Assembly (NCBI GenBank): GCA_028455995.1
Contig: JABELC010000010.1
Span: forward strand, 868,001 to 932,000
Length of the DNA stretch: 64,000 bases
Reading direction: 5' to 3'
Origin: Scleromitrula shiraiana
Lineage: Eukaryota; Ascomycota; Leotiomycetes; Helotiales; Sclerotiniaceae
The position numbers and the translations under genes are program-made. This document shows, one piece after another, positions 1 through 11,233 of this stretch. A model generated the notes under the pieces. It was given only the letters and a program-made list of their open reading frames with translations, made no database searches and was not told the DNA's origin. Numbering within the stretch: the first letter of the stretch is position 1; each line of letters starts with the position of its first letter.

Positions 1-55
1 TTTGAACTGATAAGAGTGTTCGATGTCCGCAGTTTGATATTCTCATTTTCTAAAA

Positions 56-237
56 TCATTTATACATCTTAGATATATAACTACCATCCTTATCTACCAC
101 AACTCCCTCATTCTTCCCATCAACCCATTGCTCAAGATACATTCCCGGATGCAAAGTCCTGTTATCTTGATAACACCCATCATTTGTTAGAATACATCAC
201 AGTGCCCTCAACCTTCCCACCATGTGTAGCTGATTTT
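56..237 (-). CDS. Possible last exons of an unrecognised gene (3' end only)
   Basis: On the minus strand, 158 down to 56 reads as an open 33-codon stretch (TLHPGMYLEQWVDG..., ending SKMYK) with a TGA stop. It is preceded by a good intron 3' end: a TTCTAAC branch-like sequence and a CAG acceptor at 161-159. A short upstream exon of about 25 nt (up to about 237, bounded by GT at 212) joins in frame. No family was recognised. The first upstream exons are not resolved; a further open minus-strand stretch lies at about 318-540. This may be the tail of a multi-exon gene or a decayed one. Confidence 0.3.
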
Positions 238-2390
238 CTTAACAGGTGAGCTCGCCCATCTCCCATGCACAAGATCTCAAACTTACATACCTGGTTTCAA
301 GAATAACCAAGATTGAATAATCTTATTCTAAGAAAAAGAGAAAGATTCAGTAGACGCATTTTGTATATGCTCAGCAACCACCACATACACATATACAACT
401 TCAAGATCTAGACCTACCGATATATCAAGCACCATATCCGCGACCTCTATGGCCTCGCCCCCCTTATCACCAAACAAGATTGCAAAGGCGATGAACTTCC
501 AAATGAGGGGAGAGGGAAAAGTTATCCCTCTAATGAGGAATATTGGGGAAGGATTCGAGGGGACCTGTGGATGGGGATATGATGTTGTGGTTTGGCTTCT
601 ACTTCTGCATCTTTTAGTTTGGATTGTGGGGTTTGGTTTGTTGTATAGACGGAGGAGGGAGGTAGGCGGGACATGTCGATGTCGATGTTGATGTGGTGAT
701 GCAAATACATTTGTAGGTAGTGGAAGGTGTGCTAATAAGGGTTGGGGTGGACTTAGGGATAAGGCTATTAATTCTGGGATGGATTTTAAGGGTTCTTGAT
801 GGGTTAAAGCGGGAATTGGTGGTTGGGCGAGAAATTACATAATGTTAATGAGGCTTTTGGATGAAAGAACTTCTACATAGATATTTTGGATAATGAGTAT
901 ATTAGGAGGGATTGTAGGTAGCTGGTATTATGAGCTGCTTAACTGTGGAATAAATGAACAATGATTGCGCGCTTCCCATGTCAGATCAGTGGTATATTGT
1001 GTCCGATATGTAGTATGAAATGTATGTAAAGTAATGGCAGACTTTATTCAGTTCTTTAAGATCTCTAGCCTAATAGATTCTGTCATTCCTTTGATATTTC
1101 CCTATTATTCAGAGATGATCTAAACACAATGACTACATGAAATAACACATATGCACTCCGCCCATTGAATGTCTGCCAATCATATCTTACACCATGCACT
1201 CATCCGGACCTAGACCTTACTGAATACACTATACTATATCATACCAAATAAATGCAAACTCCCAACAAAATAGCTCTGCTAAGCTCTGTTCTGCTCAGTG
1301 ACTCTTGCAATTGAAACTTATTTCAATAGCTTGCTAACAGCCAAAATAGACGACAACCCCCACTATAGACTAATCACCTGCCTGTCAGGTTAACCATAAT
1401 CCCCTTAGCGATACTCAAATACTCAAATACTCAAATACTCAAATGAGTTAAATTATAACACCCAGCTGTCTATAGAGTTTCTGGAATCTAAAAAGTACGT
1501 ATACACAATTTCATCATTCCCTTCCTTGCAGTGAGTTTCTGAGCAGAGCATCTCTTTTTTTTCGGCATTTTTACACTGCGTAACTGTTATTGGAAATATC
1601 TCCTTCTTTTTGGACATTTTGAGGGCCACTGTGTTGTACTAGTCTTTGTTCAGGACAGCCCCAGAGACCCGATAAGTTTGTTGGATTGGGTCATTGTTTG
1701 TAGCTGTATAATCCCATCTTATAAATCTGAACGCGAATACAAAGAGCCACTTGTCTGACGGGCACAACATCTAAAAAGTTTGAGACAAGTTCCAGAAGAA
1801 TGAATTGGGCTTGCTTCCAACTTCATGTAACCTTGGTGTTCTCCAATATTGTCAAAACAACTTCCGTTGCAAATACTGAGGCTTATACTGCAGCTCTCTT
1901 GGTTATCTCATTACAAATCAACGTGTACAATGCAATTGCTAACATATCGATCAGAGATAGTAATCACAAAAATCAAACAATATGCATGATAACCATCAAG
2001 TGGAGTATCAAACATCGGGCAGCCAGACAAACGTCATTTTGCGGATTTAAAAATCACCATCGCGGCCACCAAGAAGATAAAACACCCTAACAGGAATTAT
2101 GATACCAGGCTAGAAGTAATTTCTCTATAGTTGAACAGTATTCCATATCGACTTGACCGCACTTGCATTGAGAACAGAGGTTCAACATCTCGAGCTGCTC
2201 AGGATGTTGAATAAACCCAGATACTTTGTGCAGATGACATCCACATTCCACATTGATCATCACCTTGTGCAATAGATCTAATATCATTTGTAGAGTTTTA
2301 TTCCATCCTCTCAACGCCCGTGTAAATTACAAGCACAGCCCAACTGATTCCCCAGTCACCAATCGCCCCTATAACCCCTCACATACCCCC
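238..2390. other. Intergenic DNA without a supported gene
   Basis: Short open stretches exist on both strands (for example 449-691 plus, 1800-2090 plus and 2087-2314 minus), but none has a recognisable domain, a convincing start context or intron logic. A small tandem of ACTCAAAT (4 copies) sits at about 1414-1444. The part just below 2390 is probably the 3' untranslated region of the complex I gene on the minus strand. Confidence 0.6.
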
Positions 2391-2695
2391 TCACTCATCA
2401 TCATCATCATAACCGCTCAAAGGTTTTCTCGGACCGTTGGGAACTATTAAACCCCATTCGTTAGCATCCCCGTATTTGAATAGAGTTGATCGTGCCATAA
2501 CTAACTTGGATATGTCAAGGGAATCTGTGGTCTTGGTCCATCTCCTAATGCTGCGCGAATCTTCGGTACCGTCAAAACAAGAATTGGGCCAAAGCTTCCG
2601 ACGACTATGGAGAAAAATATGGCTGGCTTCTCAATGGCTGCCCATCGCATATACCGGATAGGTTGGGAGAAGAATCGTGGGAAGGTGCTGGACAT
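2391..2695 (-). CDS. NADH:ubiquinone oxidoreductase 9.5 kDa subunit (complex I)
   Basis: This is a small accessory subunit of mitochondrial complex I, located in the inner membrane. Exon 1 is 2695-2506 and exon 2 is 2443-2391, joined across a 62-nt intron with donor GTTAG, a GCTAAC branch site and acceptor AATAG. The product is 80 residues. It matches what is known of the fungal 9.5 kDa subunit: an N-terminal PLRYIRWA-like stretch (here QPIRYMRWAAIEKPA), one membrane segment at about residues 24-44 and a conserved C-terminal part ending IPLTYP then GPRKPLSGYDD. The last 17 residues are recovered only by splicing, which supports the model. It is divergent from WBP1, with about 315 bp between the two start codons. 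Confidence 0.85.
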
Positions 2696-2872
2696 TTTTT
2701 CTGTGAACCACGAACATCAGTACAGCTTTCAACATAACAGCACACGCAAACCCTACCAGGTTTTAATATATGTAACACTTTGACAAAAATTCTGGGTGCT
2801 GAATGATTTGCGCGCGATTTGCTACTTAATCTTAAGCTCTTAAATTTCGAGGTCGTCGTGAAAGTTCAATAT

Positions 2873-2878
2873 CACGTG
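2873..2878. promoter_or_regulatory. CACGTG E-box in the promoter shared by the complex I gene and WBP1
   Basis: The palindrome CACGTG occurs in the context TCACGTGT, between the two divergent start codons at 2695 and 3011. CACGTG is the known core for bHLH factors such as Cbf1, which acts on respiratory and sulfur genes in yeast. The site is visible; its use here is inferred. Confidence 0.4.
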
Positions 2879-3010
2879 TAGCTATCGGACACTAATCGGG
2901 ATCCCTGTCCAACTCGTAGGAACTCTTGGCATTGCATACGTTTCCTAAAGCTCAAGGCCGCGCTTCAATAACTTCGAGAGAAAGAATATTGAACTCGACC
3001 ACAACACATT

Positions 3011-4605
3011 ATGAGGTGGATTCTTTCTTTTCTATTGCTGGGCTTGCTCAGTGTCGTTTCGGCATTGAGCTCCGGTGGAAACAAATTATTGGTAGTATTG
3101 GAGGAATTGTCAGAGAAGTCGAAGTACTCGAAATACTTTGGGGACCTCGAGGGTAAATAGCTATATTTTGGAATTTGTTTGCCATTGGAATATTGCGTTA
3201 CTAACCTATACTCGATTCTAGAACGAGGATATAAATTAACTTTCGAATCGCCAAAGAGCGAGAAATTAGGACTATTTGAATTGGGCGAGAGAGCTTTTGA
3301 CCATCTACTCATCTTACCAGCTAAGTCAAAGGGTCAGACTTCACAGAATTATAGCATTGGCAATAGCTAACATGAAGCAGGCTTGGGACCAGCTTTGACA
3401 CCCAAATTACTTCTCGATTTCATCAACAAGGGCGGAAACATCCTCTTGACTCTCTCCTCAGATCACCCAACCCCCACAGCCCTTGTATCGTTACTTCTCG
3501 AACTCGACATCCATCTTCCAACTGATCGCAACTCCCTCGTTGTTGATCACTTCAACTATGACACCTTAAGTGCTGCAGAAAAGCATGATGTTGTTCTTCT
3601 GCCACGACCAGACGCTATTAGACCAGATGTTAAGAACTACTTCCGCGGGGAGGGTAAAGGCGGGGAAGTTATTGCATTCCCAAGAGGTGTTGGACAAACT
3701 CTAGGCAATACCAGCCCATTGTTGACTCCTCTCATCAGAGCTCCAAGAACCGCATACTCATATAACCCCAAGGAGGATGTTGAGAGTGTTGAGGACCCCT
3801 TCGAGGTTGGCCAGCAGTTATCACTCATCACTACGATGCAAGCTAGAAACTCTGCAAGATTTACTGTTATTGGATCATCTGAGGTTTTAGAGAACAAATG
3901 GTTTGACTCCAATGTCAAGCGCAGCATTGGCTTGGGTGGTGTTGGAACAGATGCTAAGGAGGTTAAGACTTCCAACCAAGCATTCTCGAAAGAGGTGACT
4001 GGCTGGACATTTAAGGAAATTGGAGTTTTGAAGGTTGATAGCATCAAACACTACCTCCACGAGGGTGGTGTCAAGAGTAACGACACCAATCCTAAGCTTT
4101 ACAGAATCAAGAACGATGTGGTAAGTTGAATCAGTCGGGCTATAATGGGAACTCATCTCTAACAATACTACAGACATACGAAATTGAGCTTTCCGAGTAT
4201 TCCTGGGACAAATGGGTACCTTTCGTTCCACCACCCGGAGACTCCCTACAACTCGAATTCTCCATGCTTTCACCATTCCATCGTCTCGCTCTCACGCCAT
4301 CCACCAAGACCACAACCTCCCAGACCTACACCACGAGTTTCAGGCTCCCAGACCAACACGGAATCTTCAACTTCAAAGTCAACTACAAGCGACCATTCCT
4401 CACCAACATCGAGGAAAAGAACACCGTCACCGTCCGTCACTTTGCTCACGATGAGTACCCTCGCAGTTGGGCCATCAGCGGAGCCTGGCCATGGATTGCC
4501 GGAATTGGCGCTACGGTCACAGGATGGGTGGCATTTGTTGCTCTTTGGTTGTGGAGCAAGCCCGTGCCACTAAAATTGACCACTAGCGGGAAGAAAGTGC
4601 AGTGA
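3011..4605 (+). CDS. wbp1: Oligosaccharyltransferase 48 kDa-type subunit (WBP1/OST48)
   Basis: This is an essential subunit of the ER oligosaccharyltransferase, which moves the preassembled glycan to asparagine on nascent proteins. Four exons (3011-3152, 3222-3332, 3381-4120, 4174-4605) give 474 residues, the normal family length; all three introns have GT-AG ends. A clear signal peptide opens the protein (MRWILSFLLLGLLSVVSA). It is followed by the family's N-terminal KLLVVLEE and LPAKSKGLGPALTP-like stretches, a lumenal domain and one C-terminal membrane segment near residues 438-462, with a short basic cytosolic tail (KKVQ), as is usual for this subunit's ER-retained type I topology. The start at 3011 was chosen because it gives the signal peptide directly. 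Confidence 0.93.
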
Positions 4606-5037
4606 GGAATTAAATTGAGTGGGGATTGGAGTACTATGTATATGTATGATATAAATAAAAGCAAGCGTATACGGTGGCAAAGATGGATTGCCATTGCATT
4701 TTTGGGTCATGAAACTATCGGGTATAATGTTCACCATCTAAGAATTAAAATCGTGCATTAACTAAGAGAAGTACAACACATGCTCTACTCTAATGTTAAA
4801 TGAACACGAATGAAAGTAGATCCCGGCGTATTTGAAACTAAGCCGTGTTCTCTCTCTCTCTTATGGTATCAAAAACTCGTCCTTCTTGTACTTAACAGTG
4901 ATTTCCAAAACCAATCCTGTATACCATCAATTTGTGCTGTTGATACCAGCTCATCTGCCTATATATAATCAACCAAAACTCCAAAATAAAACAACCCCCA
5001 CAAACCATGAAGAGACTTCGCGTCTAACCAAAATTGT
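4606..5037. other. Short intergenic region between convergent genes
   Basis: These are probably the 3' untranslated regions of WBP1 (plus) and of the minus-strand gene ending at 5038. There is a TATGTATATG/AATAAA-like stretch near 4635-4660, and nothing else recognisable. Confidence 0.5.
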
Positions 5038-6216
5038 TCAAACAGCCCAATAAACAGAAATAGACAAGTCCTCCACAACATTACACCACCCCGCATACCT
5101 GGCCTTCGCCCACACCGTCACCACATCACCCGTCTTCAACGACCTCACAAATTCCCCCGTAAAAGCCTCTCTCCCCCTCCCGCTCTCCTCGATTTCGTCA
5201 GCCTCTGGACTCTCCGGATTAACATCATCATTATAATGCCATACAATCTCATACTCCTGGCCATTTTTCGTCGCCGTTCTATTCTTTTGAATACATTTCG
5301 GGGATGGATTAAGTTCGTGTTTGAATACAAGAGGTTTCCACGGTTCGGCAGTATTGGGGTTGGGTTCGATGTCGGGATTGAGTGTGTGTAGACTGCATAC
5401 TATTTCGTTTCCCCAATCCGTTGGGCCGGAATCGGATTTTGAGAGTCGGAATTGCGGCCATGGGGCAAGTTCCCAGGCTTCGAGTAGGTGAGCTGCTGGA
5501 TTGATTAGTGTTAGCTTTTGTTTGGTGCATGGGGATATTATAGCATGGTAGATTGGCATACCTTCTCGTGTAGCGGACATTCTTTCCCATCCCGCATCAA
5601 ACCACGTAGATGATCCAGCATAAGTACCCCTATCAGCAGGGGAACCTCCCCAACCTTGATCGTGGCTCTTGATTTTAAACACAATCTTCTTGCAAGGATA
5701 TTCGCCTCTAGGTTGTGATTTCTGCGTCCATTTTGTCTTCACATCTTGCGTGGCATCTTGTGGAATCTCACGGTCTTTGGGCCACGGTTTGGGTGTTTTG
5801 CTGGGATATTTCGCTTGGTATTCGTAGAGCATTTGGTAATCCTCGTTGGGGTCCTTGTATTCTATAAATCCGATTGGGAAGGATCGGAGCATGAATCTGT
5901 TTTCGTCGTGGCCGCCGGCTCGGACATAGGTTTGTTGTGATTCTTTGGGGATGGTGGTGGTTGTGTGAGGCCAGTATTCGGCATGGTCGATTATGGAATC
6001 GACTAGCTCTAATGGTAATGGTGATTCAGGACGTAGTGTTTGAATAATGTTTTTGACTAATAGTACATCTTCCACAGAAGGCTGATATCGATCGGATTCG
6101 TAGAACTGCATATTGTATGGTAGATGTGATTGAGAGGATTTGGCTTCTTTGTTTCCTGCTATTGTGTTGGAAATCGCATTGGATATGTATTTTCCTATAG
6201 ATGCAAGTTGAATCAT
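5038..6216 (-). CDS. Unrecognised fungal protein, 392 residues
   Basis: A single open exon of 392 codons with ordinary codon use and no low-complexity bias, so almost certainly a real gene. I do not recognise a catalytic family. Visible features are an F-box-like short segment near residues 60-75 (PLPLELVDSIIDHAEYWP); a central tract rich in W, G and S (HDQGWGGSPADRGTYAGSS) that resembles a beta-rich fold; and a hydrophobic C-terminus ending YWAV. There is no signal peptide or clear membrane segment. It is divergent from the acetyltransferase gene downstream, with about 350 bp between start codons. An F-box-like adaptor role is possible but weakly supported. Confidence 0.75.
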   Translation of the reverse strand: MIQLASIGKYISNAISNTIAGNKEAKSSQSHLPYNMQFYESDRYQPSVEDVLLVKNIIQTLRPESPLPLELVDSIIDHAEYWPHTTTTIPKESQQTYVRAGGHDENRFMLRSFPIGFIEYKDPNEDYQMLYEYQAKYPSKTPKPWPKDREIPQDATQDVKTKWTQKSQPRGEYPCKKIVFKIKSHDQGWGGSPADRGTYAGSSTWFDAGWERMSATREGMPIYHAIISPCTKQKLTLINPAAHLLEAWELAPWPQFRLSKSDSGPTDWGNEIVCSLHTLNPDIEPNPNTAEPWKPLVFKHELNPSPKCIQKNRTATKNGQEYEIVWHYNDDVNPESPEADEIEESGRGREAFTGEFVRSLKTGDVVTVWAKARYAGWCNVVEDLSISVYWAV

Positions 6217-6563
6217 TGCAGCGTGAGGTAAGAGGTAGGAGTCATTAGATGCTGATGGTTCTACAGGTTTTGTTGTGTTACAGTGGATTTCGCCTCCCCC
6301 ATGAATGACGTTGCGAGTTAACGAGGGAAATTTTTAGCGCAAGGCTGCCACAGGTGTACGGCTGTAATGTAATGACATTCGGATCGAGCCGAGGCTTAGA
6401 TCACGCTATATCACGCAATTGGTTTAAAGAAAGCGGGAGTAGTTGCATTTTGAAGGCTGACAAACCAAAACGCTATATCGATTGTACAGGTACCGGAATA
6501 TATTCATATTCCTAAAAGTCTCAATTTGAGGATGACTATTCTCCTACGCAGGAATTATCAGAG
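6217..6563. promoter_or_regulatory. Divergent promoter region
   Basis: This 347-bp gap separates two divergent start codons (6216 minus, 6564 plus) and so must hold both promoters. A repeated ATCACGC element occurs twice near 6400-6416. No full consensus site for a sulfur regulator was seen. Confidence 0.4.
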
Positions 6564-8132
6564 ATGAATGCAACCAGAAGTATCGTTGGAGCTGCGAAAT
6601 CAGCCAAATGTCTCCCAAAATCTATACCAATTATAAGGACGAGACAATTCTCTCACAAGCCTATCGCCTCGTTACAATCGACTTCACAAAATGGTTCGAA
6701 ATCCTACCATGTATCTAGCTCACGACAAGCTTTCTCAGCACTGGCAGAAGCTTCCAATCCAGCAATGGCCTTCCCTTGCCTTGATGCCATGGAAACTAAG
6801 TCCGCAACGTTAGAAGCACGTTCGTTGTCAAGCGGACCCGAACCATCATATACAAGCGGAGAGACATTGAAATTCCATTGCAATGACCCTTTACTACTTG
6901 ATTGGGGTGGGGTGTTACGAGAATTCGATATCGCTTATGAGACATGGGGGGAAATGAATGCCGACAAATCGAATGTTATTTTGCTGCATACGGGATTGTC
7001 TGCATCTTCACATGCGCATTCTACCGAAGCAAATCCTCAACCTGGTTGGTGGGAAAGGTTTATAGGACCGGACAAGAGTCTCGATACAAACAAGTATCAT
7101 GTTATTTGCACAAACGTCATTGGAGGATGTTATGGCTCGACTGGACCTTCGACAATCGATCCGGCCGACGGACAAAGATATGCGACGAGATTCCCAATTC
7201 TTACGATGGAAGATATGGTACGCGCTCAATTTCGACTACTTGATGGCTTGGGAATCAACAAATTATATGCGAGTGTGGGATCCAGTATGGGCGGGATGCA
7301 ATCTTTGGCTGCTGGGATTTTATTCCCTGAGCGAGTTGGTCGAGTGGCTAGTATTTCAGGCTGCGCAAGAAGCCACCCGTACAGTATTGCAATGCGACAT
7401 ACTCAGCGTCAAGTTTTAATGATGGATCCAAACTGGAATCGAGGATTTTATTACGATCGCATACCTCCACATGCAGGTATGAAACTTGCTCGAGAGATTG
7501 CAACCGTAACATACCGTTCGGGACCGGAATGGGAGCTACGATTTGGTCGAAGACGGGCTGATCCGAGCAAGCAACCCGCACTATGTCCAGATTTCTTGAT
7601 CGAGACATATCTTGATCATGCCGGTGAGAAGTTCTGTTTGGAATACGATCCGAATAGTCTTCTGTATGTTAGCAAAGCCATGGATTTATTTGATCTCGGG
7701 GCCACAAATCAACTTGCAGCCTCAAAAAGAAGATCTGAGCAAATAATACGCCTCAAATCCGGTTCTCCTCAATCTACAACTGCAGATGCATCTTGCAGTC
7801 TTACCCTCCCAGATTCTCCATATGAGGAACAACCCGAAGCCAATGCTCCAAAAGATCTCAACACCCCTATCGAGCCAACTGATGGACCACCAGCTGACTT
7901 GGTAGCGGGAATGAAGGCTATGAAAAACCATCCTACATTTGTCATGGGAATTGCAAGTGATATTCTATTCCCAGCATGGCAGCAATTGGAAGTCGCTCGG
8001 GCTCTTCGAAAAGCTGGAAATACTAATGTACATCATGTTGAGCTTGGAGAAGACGTAAGTCGATTTGGTCACGACACATTTTTATTAGATGTAAAACATG
8101 TCGGCGGACCTTTGAAGCAATTCTTGGGATAA
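6564..8132 (+). CDS. cysA: MetX-family O-acetyltransferase, probably mitochondrial serine O-acetyltransferase
   Basis: This alpha/beta-hydrolase enzyme transfers acetyl from acetyl-CoA to an amino-acid hydroxyl, feeding cysteine or methionine synthesis. It is intronless, 522 residues. The first 60 or so residues are rich in R, S and K and lack acidic residues, fitting a mitochondrial presequence. The nucleophile serine is at about residue 241 (GSSMGGM), with the likely acid near 466 (ASDILFP) and histidine near 503 (FGHDTF). An inserted Ser/Pro-rich linker (about 375-440) precedes the last catalytic segments. The oxyanion region (LLHTGLSASSHA, then GGCYGSTGPS) resembles the CysA/Cys2 branch (A. 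nidulans CysA, S. pombe Cys2) more than classical fungal Met2. Homoserine O-acetyltransferase remains the alternative. Confidence 0.85.
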   Translation: MNATRSIVGAAKSAKCLPKSIPIIRTRQFSHKPIASLQSTSQNGSKSYHVSSSRQAFSALAEASNPAMAFPCLDAMETKSATLEARSLSSGPEPSYTSGETLKFHCNDPLLLDWGGVLREFDIAYETWGEMNADKSNVILLHTGLSASSHAHSTEANPQPGWWERFIGPDKSLDTNKYHVICTNVIGGCYGSTGPSTIDPADGQRYATRFPILTMEDMVRAQFRLLDGLGINKLYASVGSSMGGMQSLAAGILFPERVGRVASISGCARSHPYSIAMRHTQRQVLMMDPNWNRGFYYDRIPPHAGMKLAREIATVTYRSGPEWELRFGRRRADPSKQPALCPDFLIETYLDHAGEKFCLEYDPNSLLYVSKAMDLFDLGATNQLAASKRRSEQIIRLKSGSPQSTTADASCSLTLPDSPYEEQPEANAPKDLNTPIEPTDGPPADLVAGMKAMKNHPTFVMGIASDILFPAWQQLEVARALRKAGNTNVHHVELGEDVSRFGHDTFLLDVKHVGGPLKQFLG

Positions 8133-9278
8133 ACTGCCACTTATTACTAAAATGTAAACCCATTGTATAGTTACGAGTGAATGAATGAGGTATGGGTAAA
8201 GGATGGCGTTCGGGAAGATGTAACATTTTTGGAAAAGTGGCGGCGTACAAAATACACAAATGTATATCTTTCTTTTTTTTTTTCTCTTTGGTTATCTTTT
8301 AATAAGAATTCCCGTCCCATTGAGCTTTCCATTCTTTCATCTTTCATTTGTCAAGTTTTTCCACATGGAAGTCCACTTTCATGCAAGTATATCGAAGTTC
8401 CTTATAGATGCCCTCCACTCTTCTATATCTTCCTCTTTACTTTTTACCTAGTTTTTACCTAGTTTTACCTACTTTTACCTAGTTTTACCTACTTTTACCT
8501 ACTTTTACCTACTTTTACCTATAAGAAAAAAATATTCTCTCATTTTCTCATTTTTTTTTTTCTTCATCGGGGTTGTCCGACCCCAGTCTAGACGTCCACA
8601 TGGACCATATCCCGCTCTTAGTACTCATTATGGATAGATCTTGGCATAATATTACCCAATTATCCAATAATAATTGTTTCTATTTGACTTTTTCACTATA
8701 ACTACTATTACTAGTAGTAGTTTTTACTTGCCCCACCAATTTGTACTATCAATTCATATCATTCAATGGATCAAAATGGAGCTTACAAGAAAAAAAAAAG
8801 TTAAGTTAAAACCTTTGGCATTTCCCGCCTTTTCTACAATTCAGTTTTCCATCATCTGAACTTCTTTTTCTTTTTCTTTTTTTTCTCTCTTCCTCTCTTC
8901 CTCTCTTTCGTGTATCGTGTATCGTATATCGTATATAATACACGAATGTTCAGAGAATTATAATTCTTTTAGTGAGCGACTTGAAGTCTTTGCGCTCACT
9001 TTCATAATAATTGGGGAGAAGAAAGACTTAGTTCGCAGTGTGTTTGATTAATTTTGAGTTTACACTAAGATAGAGGAGGGGTATTTGACGATACGATAAG
9101 CCAGAACATACACTATACACACACACACACTTTCAATTTACATCATTATTTAATCCTGGATTCCGAATCTCGAGTTAGACTTTTGGAGGACAGTTTTCAT
9201 TCCGATTTAGATTCGGACGTTGATTCTATTTATCAAGACGAGGAAAACACAAGTGAATTGGGATTAAGAAATAATAAT
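8133..9278. other. Intergenic DNA with a decamer repeat tract
   Basis: This holds the acetyltransferase 3' end, a TTTTACCTAC-type tandem tract (8441-8520), a pyrimidine-rich stretch (8860-8905) and an ACAC run (9117-9130). It also includes an open but ATG-less stretch (9069-9278) that continues into the transporter gene and may be its 5' leader or an unannotated first coding part. Confidence 0.5.
8441..8520. repeat. Tandem repeat of TTTTACCTAC/G decamer
   Basis: About seven to eight imperfect copies of a 10-bp unit (TTTTACCTAC or TTTTACCTAG) lie 310-390 bp beyond the stop codon of the acetyltransferase gene. The length of the T run varies between units, as in slippage-prone minisatellites. 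Confidence 0.85.
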
Positions 9279-10587
9279 ATGGATATCAAGACGGGAGATG
9301 GAGTGGAAACTCATGTCAATTCATTGGGTGGAGATCGCCACCTCAGATCCAGAGATGGGGCTGCAGGCGGAAGCTTTGGAACCACTGGAAGAGTAACCGC
9401 AAATGAGAATGTTGATGGTGAGGTCTTGGAGTATGCCATTGAGGTATTGGAAAACAAGAAGAAGGCATGGTGGGCTTATTTGGCTACCAAGGAGTTTTGG
9501 CTGGTATTGGTAATTGGGTATGTTTTCAATCATGGAATTTTACAACAACATCTATTGTGTGCACTACTAACATCAGCAATTTAGACAAGTTCTCGCATTG
9601 TGCATCACAGCCACCAATACTTTTTCCACACTCCTTGTTAACAAAGGCACCTCGATTCCAGCTTTCCAGACACTCTTCAATTATATCCTTTTGACCATCA
9701 TCTATACAACATACACCATTTATAAATATGGAATTAAGGACTATTTCAAACTTCTTTGGGTAGATGGCTGGAAGTATGTCATCTTGTCCTTCATGGATGT
9801 GGAGGGAAATTACTTCACAGTTTTGGCATACCGATACACCAATCTTCTCAGCGCACAACTCCTCAACTTTTGGTCCATTATCATGGTGGTAATCGTATCA
9901 TTTGTTTTCCTCCGGGTTCGATACAAGTGGGCTCAAGTCGCAGGTATCATTATCTGCTGTGGTGGAATGGGTCTCCTTCTCGGATCCGACCACATCACTG
10001 GATCTAACGGAGGTGATCCTCCTACTCAACTCAAGGGTGACTTGTGGGGTCTGGCTGGTGCCACTTTCTATGGTCTATCCAACGTTTTTGAGGAATGGTT
10101 CGTTTCCAAGCGTCCCATGTATGAAGTTCTTGGTATGCTTGGTCTTTTCGGCGTCATCATCAACGGAGTGACTGCCGCTATTTTCGACCGACATTCTTTC
10201 GAAACTGCCGTCTGGGATGGTCAAGTCGGTGGTTACATTGTTGGATACACACTTGCTCTCACATTATTCTACACTCTCGCCCCCATCATTCTCCGTATGG
10301 CGTCGGCGGCATTCTTCGATATCTCTCTCTTGACGGGTAATTTCTGGGGTGTTATTATTGGGATTAAGGTTTTTGGGTATACGGTTTACTATTTATACCC
10401 CATCGCATTTGTACTGATCATTATGGGATTGGTGGTGTACTTTTTGGCCGGTAGTATGTTGGGAGATTCTTTGAAGCCTTGGTTGGGGAAGAATCAGGAA
10501 CAGGGCGTTGCGGGTATTGGAACGGCGAAGTTAAAGGCTATCAACGAGGCGAGAAGAGAAGGTTTGACTGGCGAAAGGATGGCTTAA
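9279..10587 (+). CDS. SLC35F1/F2-type solute transporter (DMT superfamily)
   Basis: This is a polytopic membrane protein of the SLC35F family (drug/metabolite transporter superfamily); substrates are poorly known. Exon 1 is 9279-9517 and exon 2 is 9585-10587, separated by a 67-nt intron (GTATGT donor, ACTAAC branch, TTTAG acceptor), giving 413 residues. An acidic soluble N-terminus of about 75 residues is followed by about ten hydrophobic helices. Family-like features include NKGTSIPAFQTLFNY, the DVEGNYFTVLAYRYTN loop, and LKGDLWGLAGATFYGLSNVFEEW. The frame stays open upstream to 9069 without an ATG, so 9279 is the first possible in-frame start unless an upstream exon exists. The C-terminus is basic and cytosolic. 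Confidence 0.88.
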
Positions 10588-11233
10588 TTGATATTTTTCA
10601 TGCACATACATTGAGGATCTAATTCTATGGATATAAGGGGCAGTTAGATGGGAGTGCAACTGGTATAATAATGATATACATTATATATTCTACAATCAGG
10701 CAGAAAGAATAGTAAAAAAGTTTTGGAATTGAAAAGTTTCAAGCACATTTATCGTTTATTTGAGAGTTTGATATCACGTTGACAAGATGAAGAATTTACA
10801 ATTTCTTTTTGTTTTGTTTTTCAAGCAGAACGATTTTGGATTCAATCGAAGCTTCCAAACAAATCTATTCCACTTGAACAGACCAAAAGTTACAAACATA
10901 CATACGATATTGTTCACCTTAGTAAGAACAAGATTTGAATTGATTCGACTCGACTCGAACATACTCCAAACAACACCCCCTAAACACCTACATAACCACC
11001 CATTCCATTCCCCTAACTTCTCTTCTTCTTCTTCTCATCCACACACACATCCATCCATTCCATTTCTAAATCCCACCGCTTGCCAGTGACTAGTTTACAC
11101 CACCCATAACTACAAACACTACACGTACGCACCCATCCCATCCCATCCCATCCCACCATCCTAGATATCCACCCCCAACCATCCACCCCCAACCATCCAA
11201 CCCATTCCATCCATCCATCCCAAAACCAAAACC
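10588..11233. other. Intergenic DNA, AC-rich toward its right end
   Basis: This contains the transporter 3' untranslated region and, from about 10970, DNA strongly rich in A and C on the plus strand (CCATCC, CACACA and CCCAT tracts), which reads as G/T-rich on the other strand. No gene seen. The right part is probably the 5' untranslated region and promoter of the small gene at 11234. Confidence 0.5.

Noticed and set aside
449..691. 80-codon ORF with a hydrophobic stretch
   Set aside because: No homology recognised, overlaps an equally open antisense frame, G/T-biased composition.
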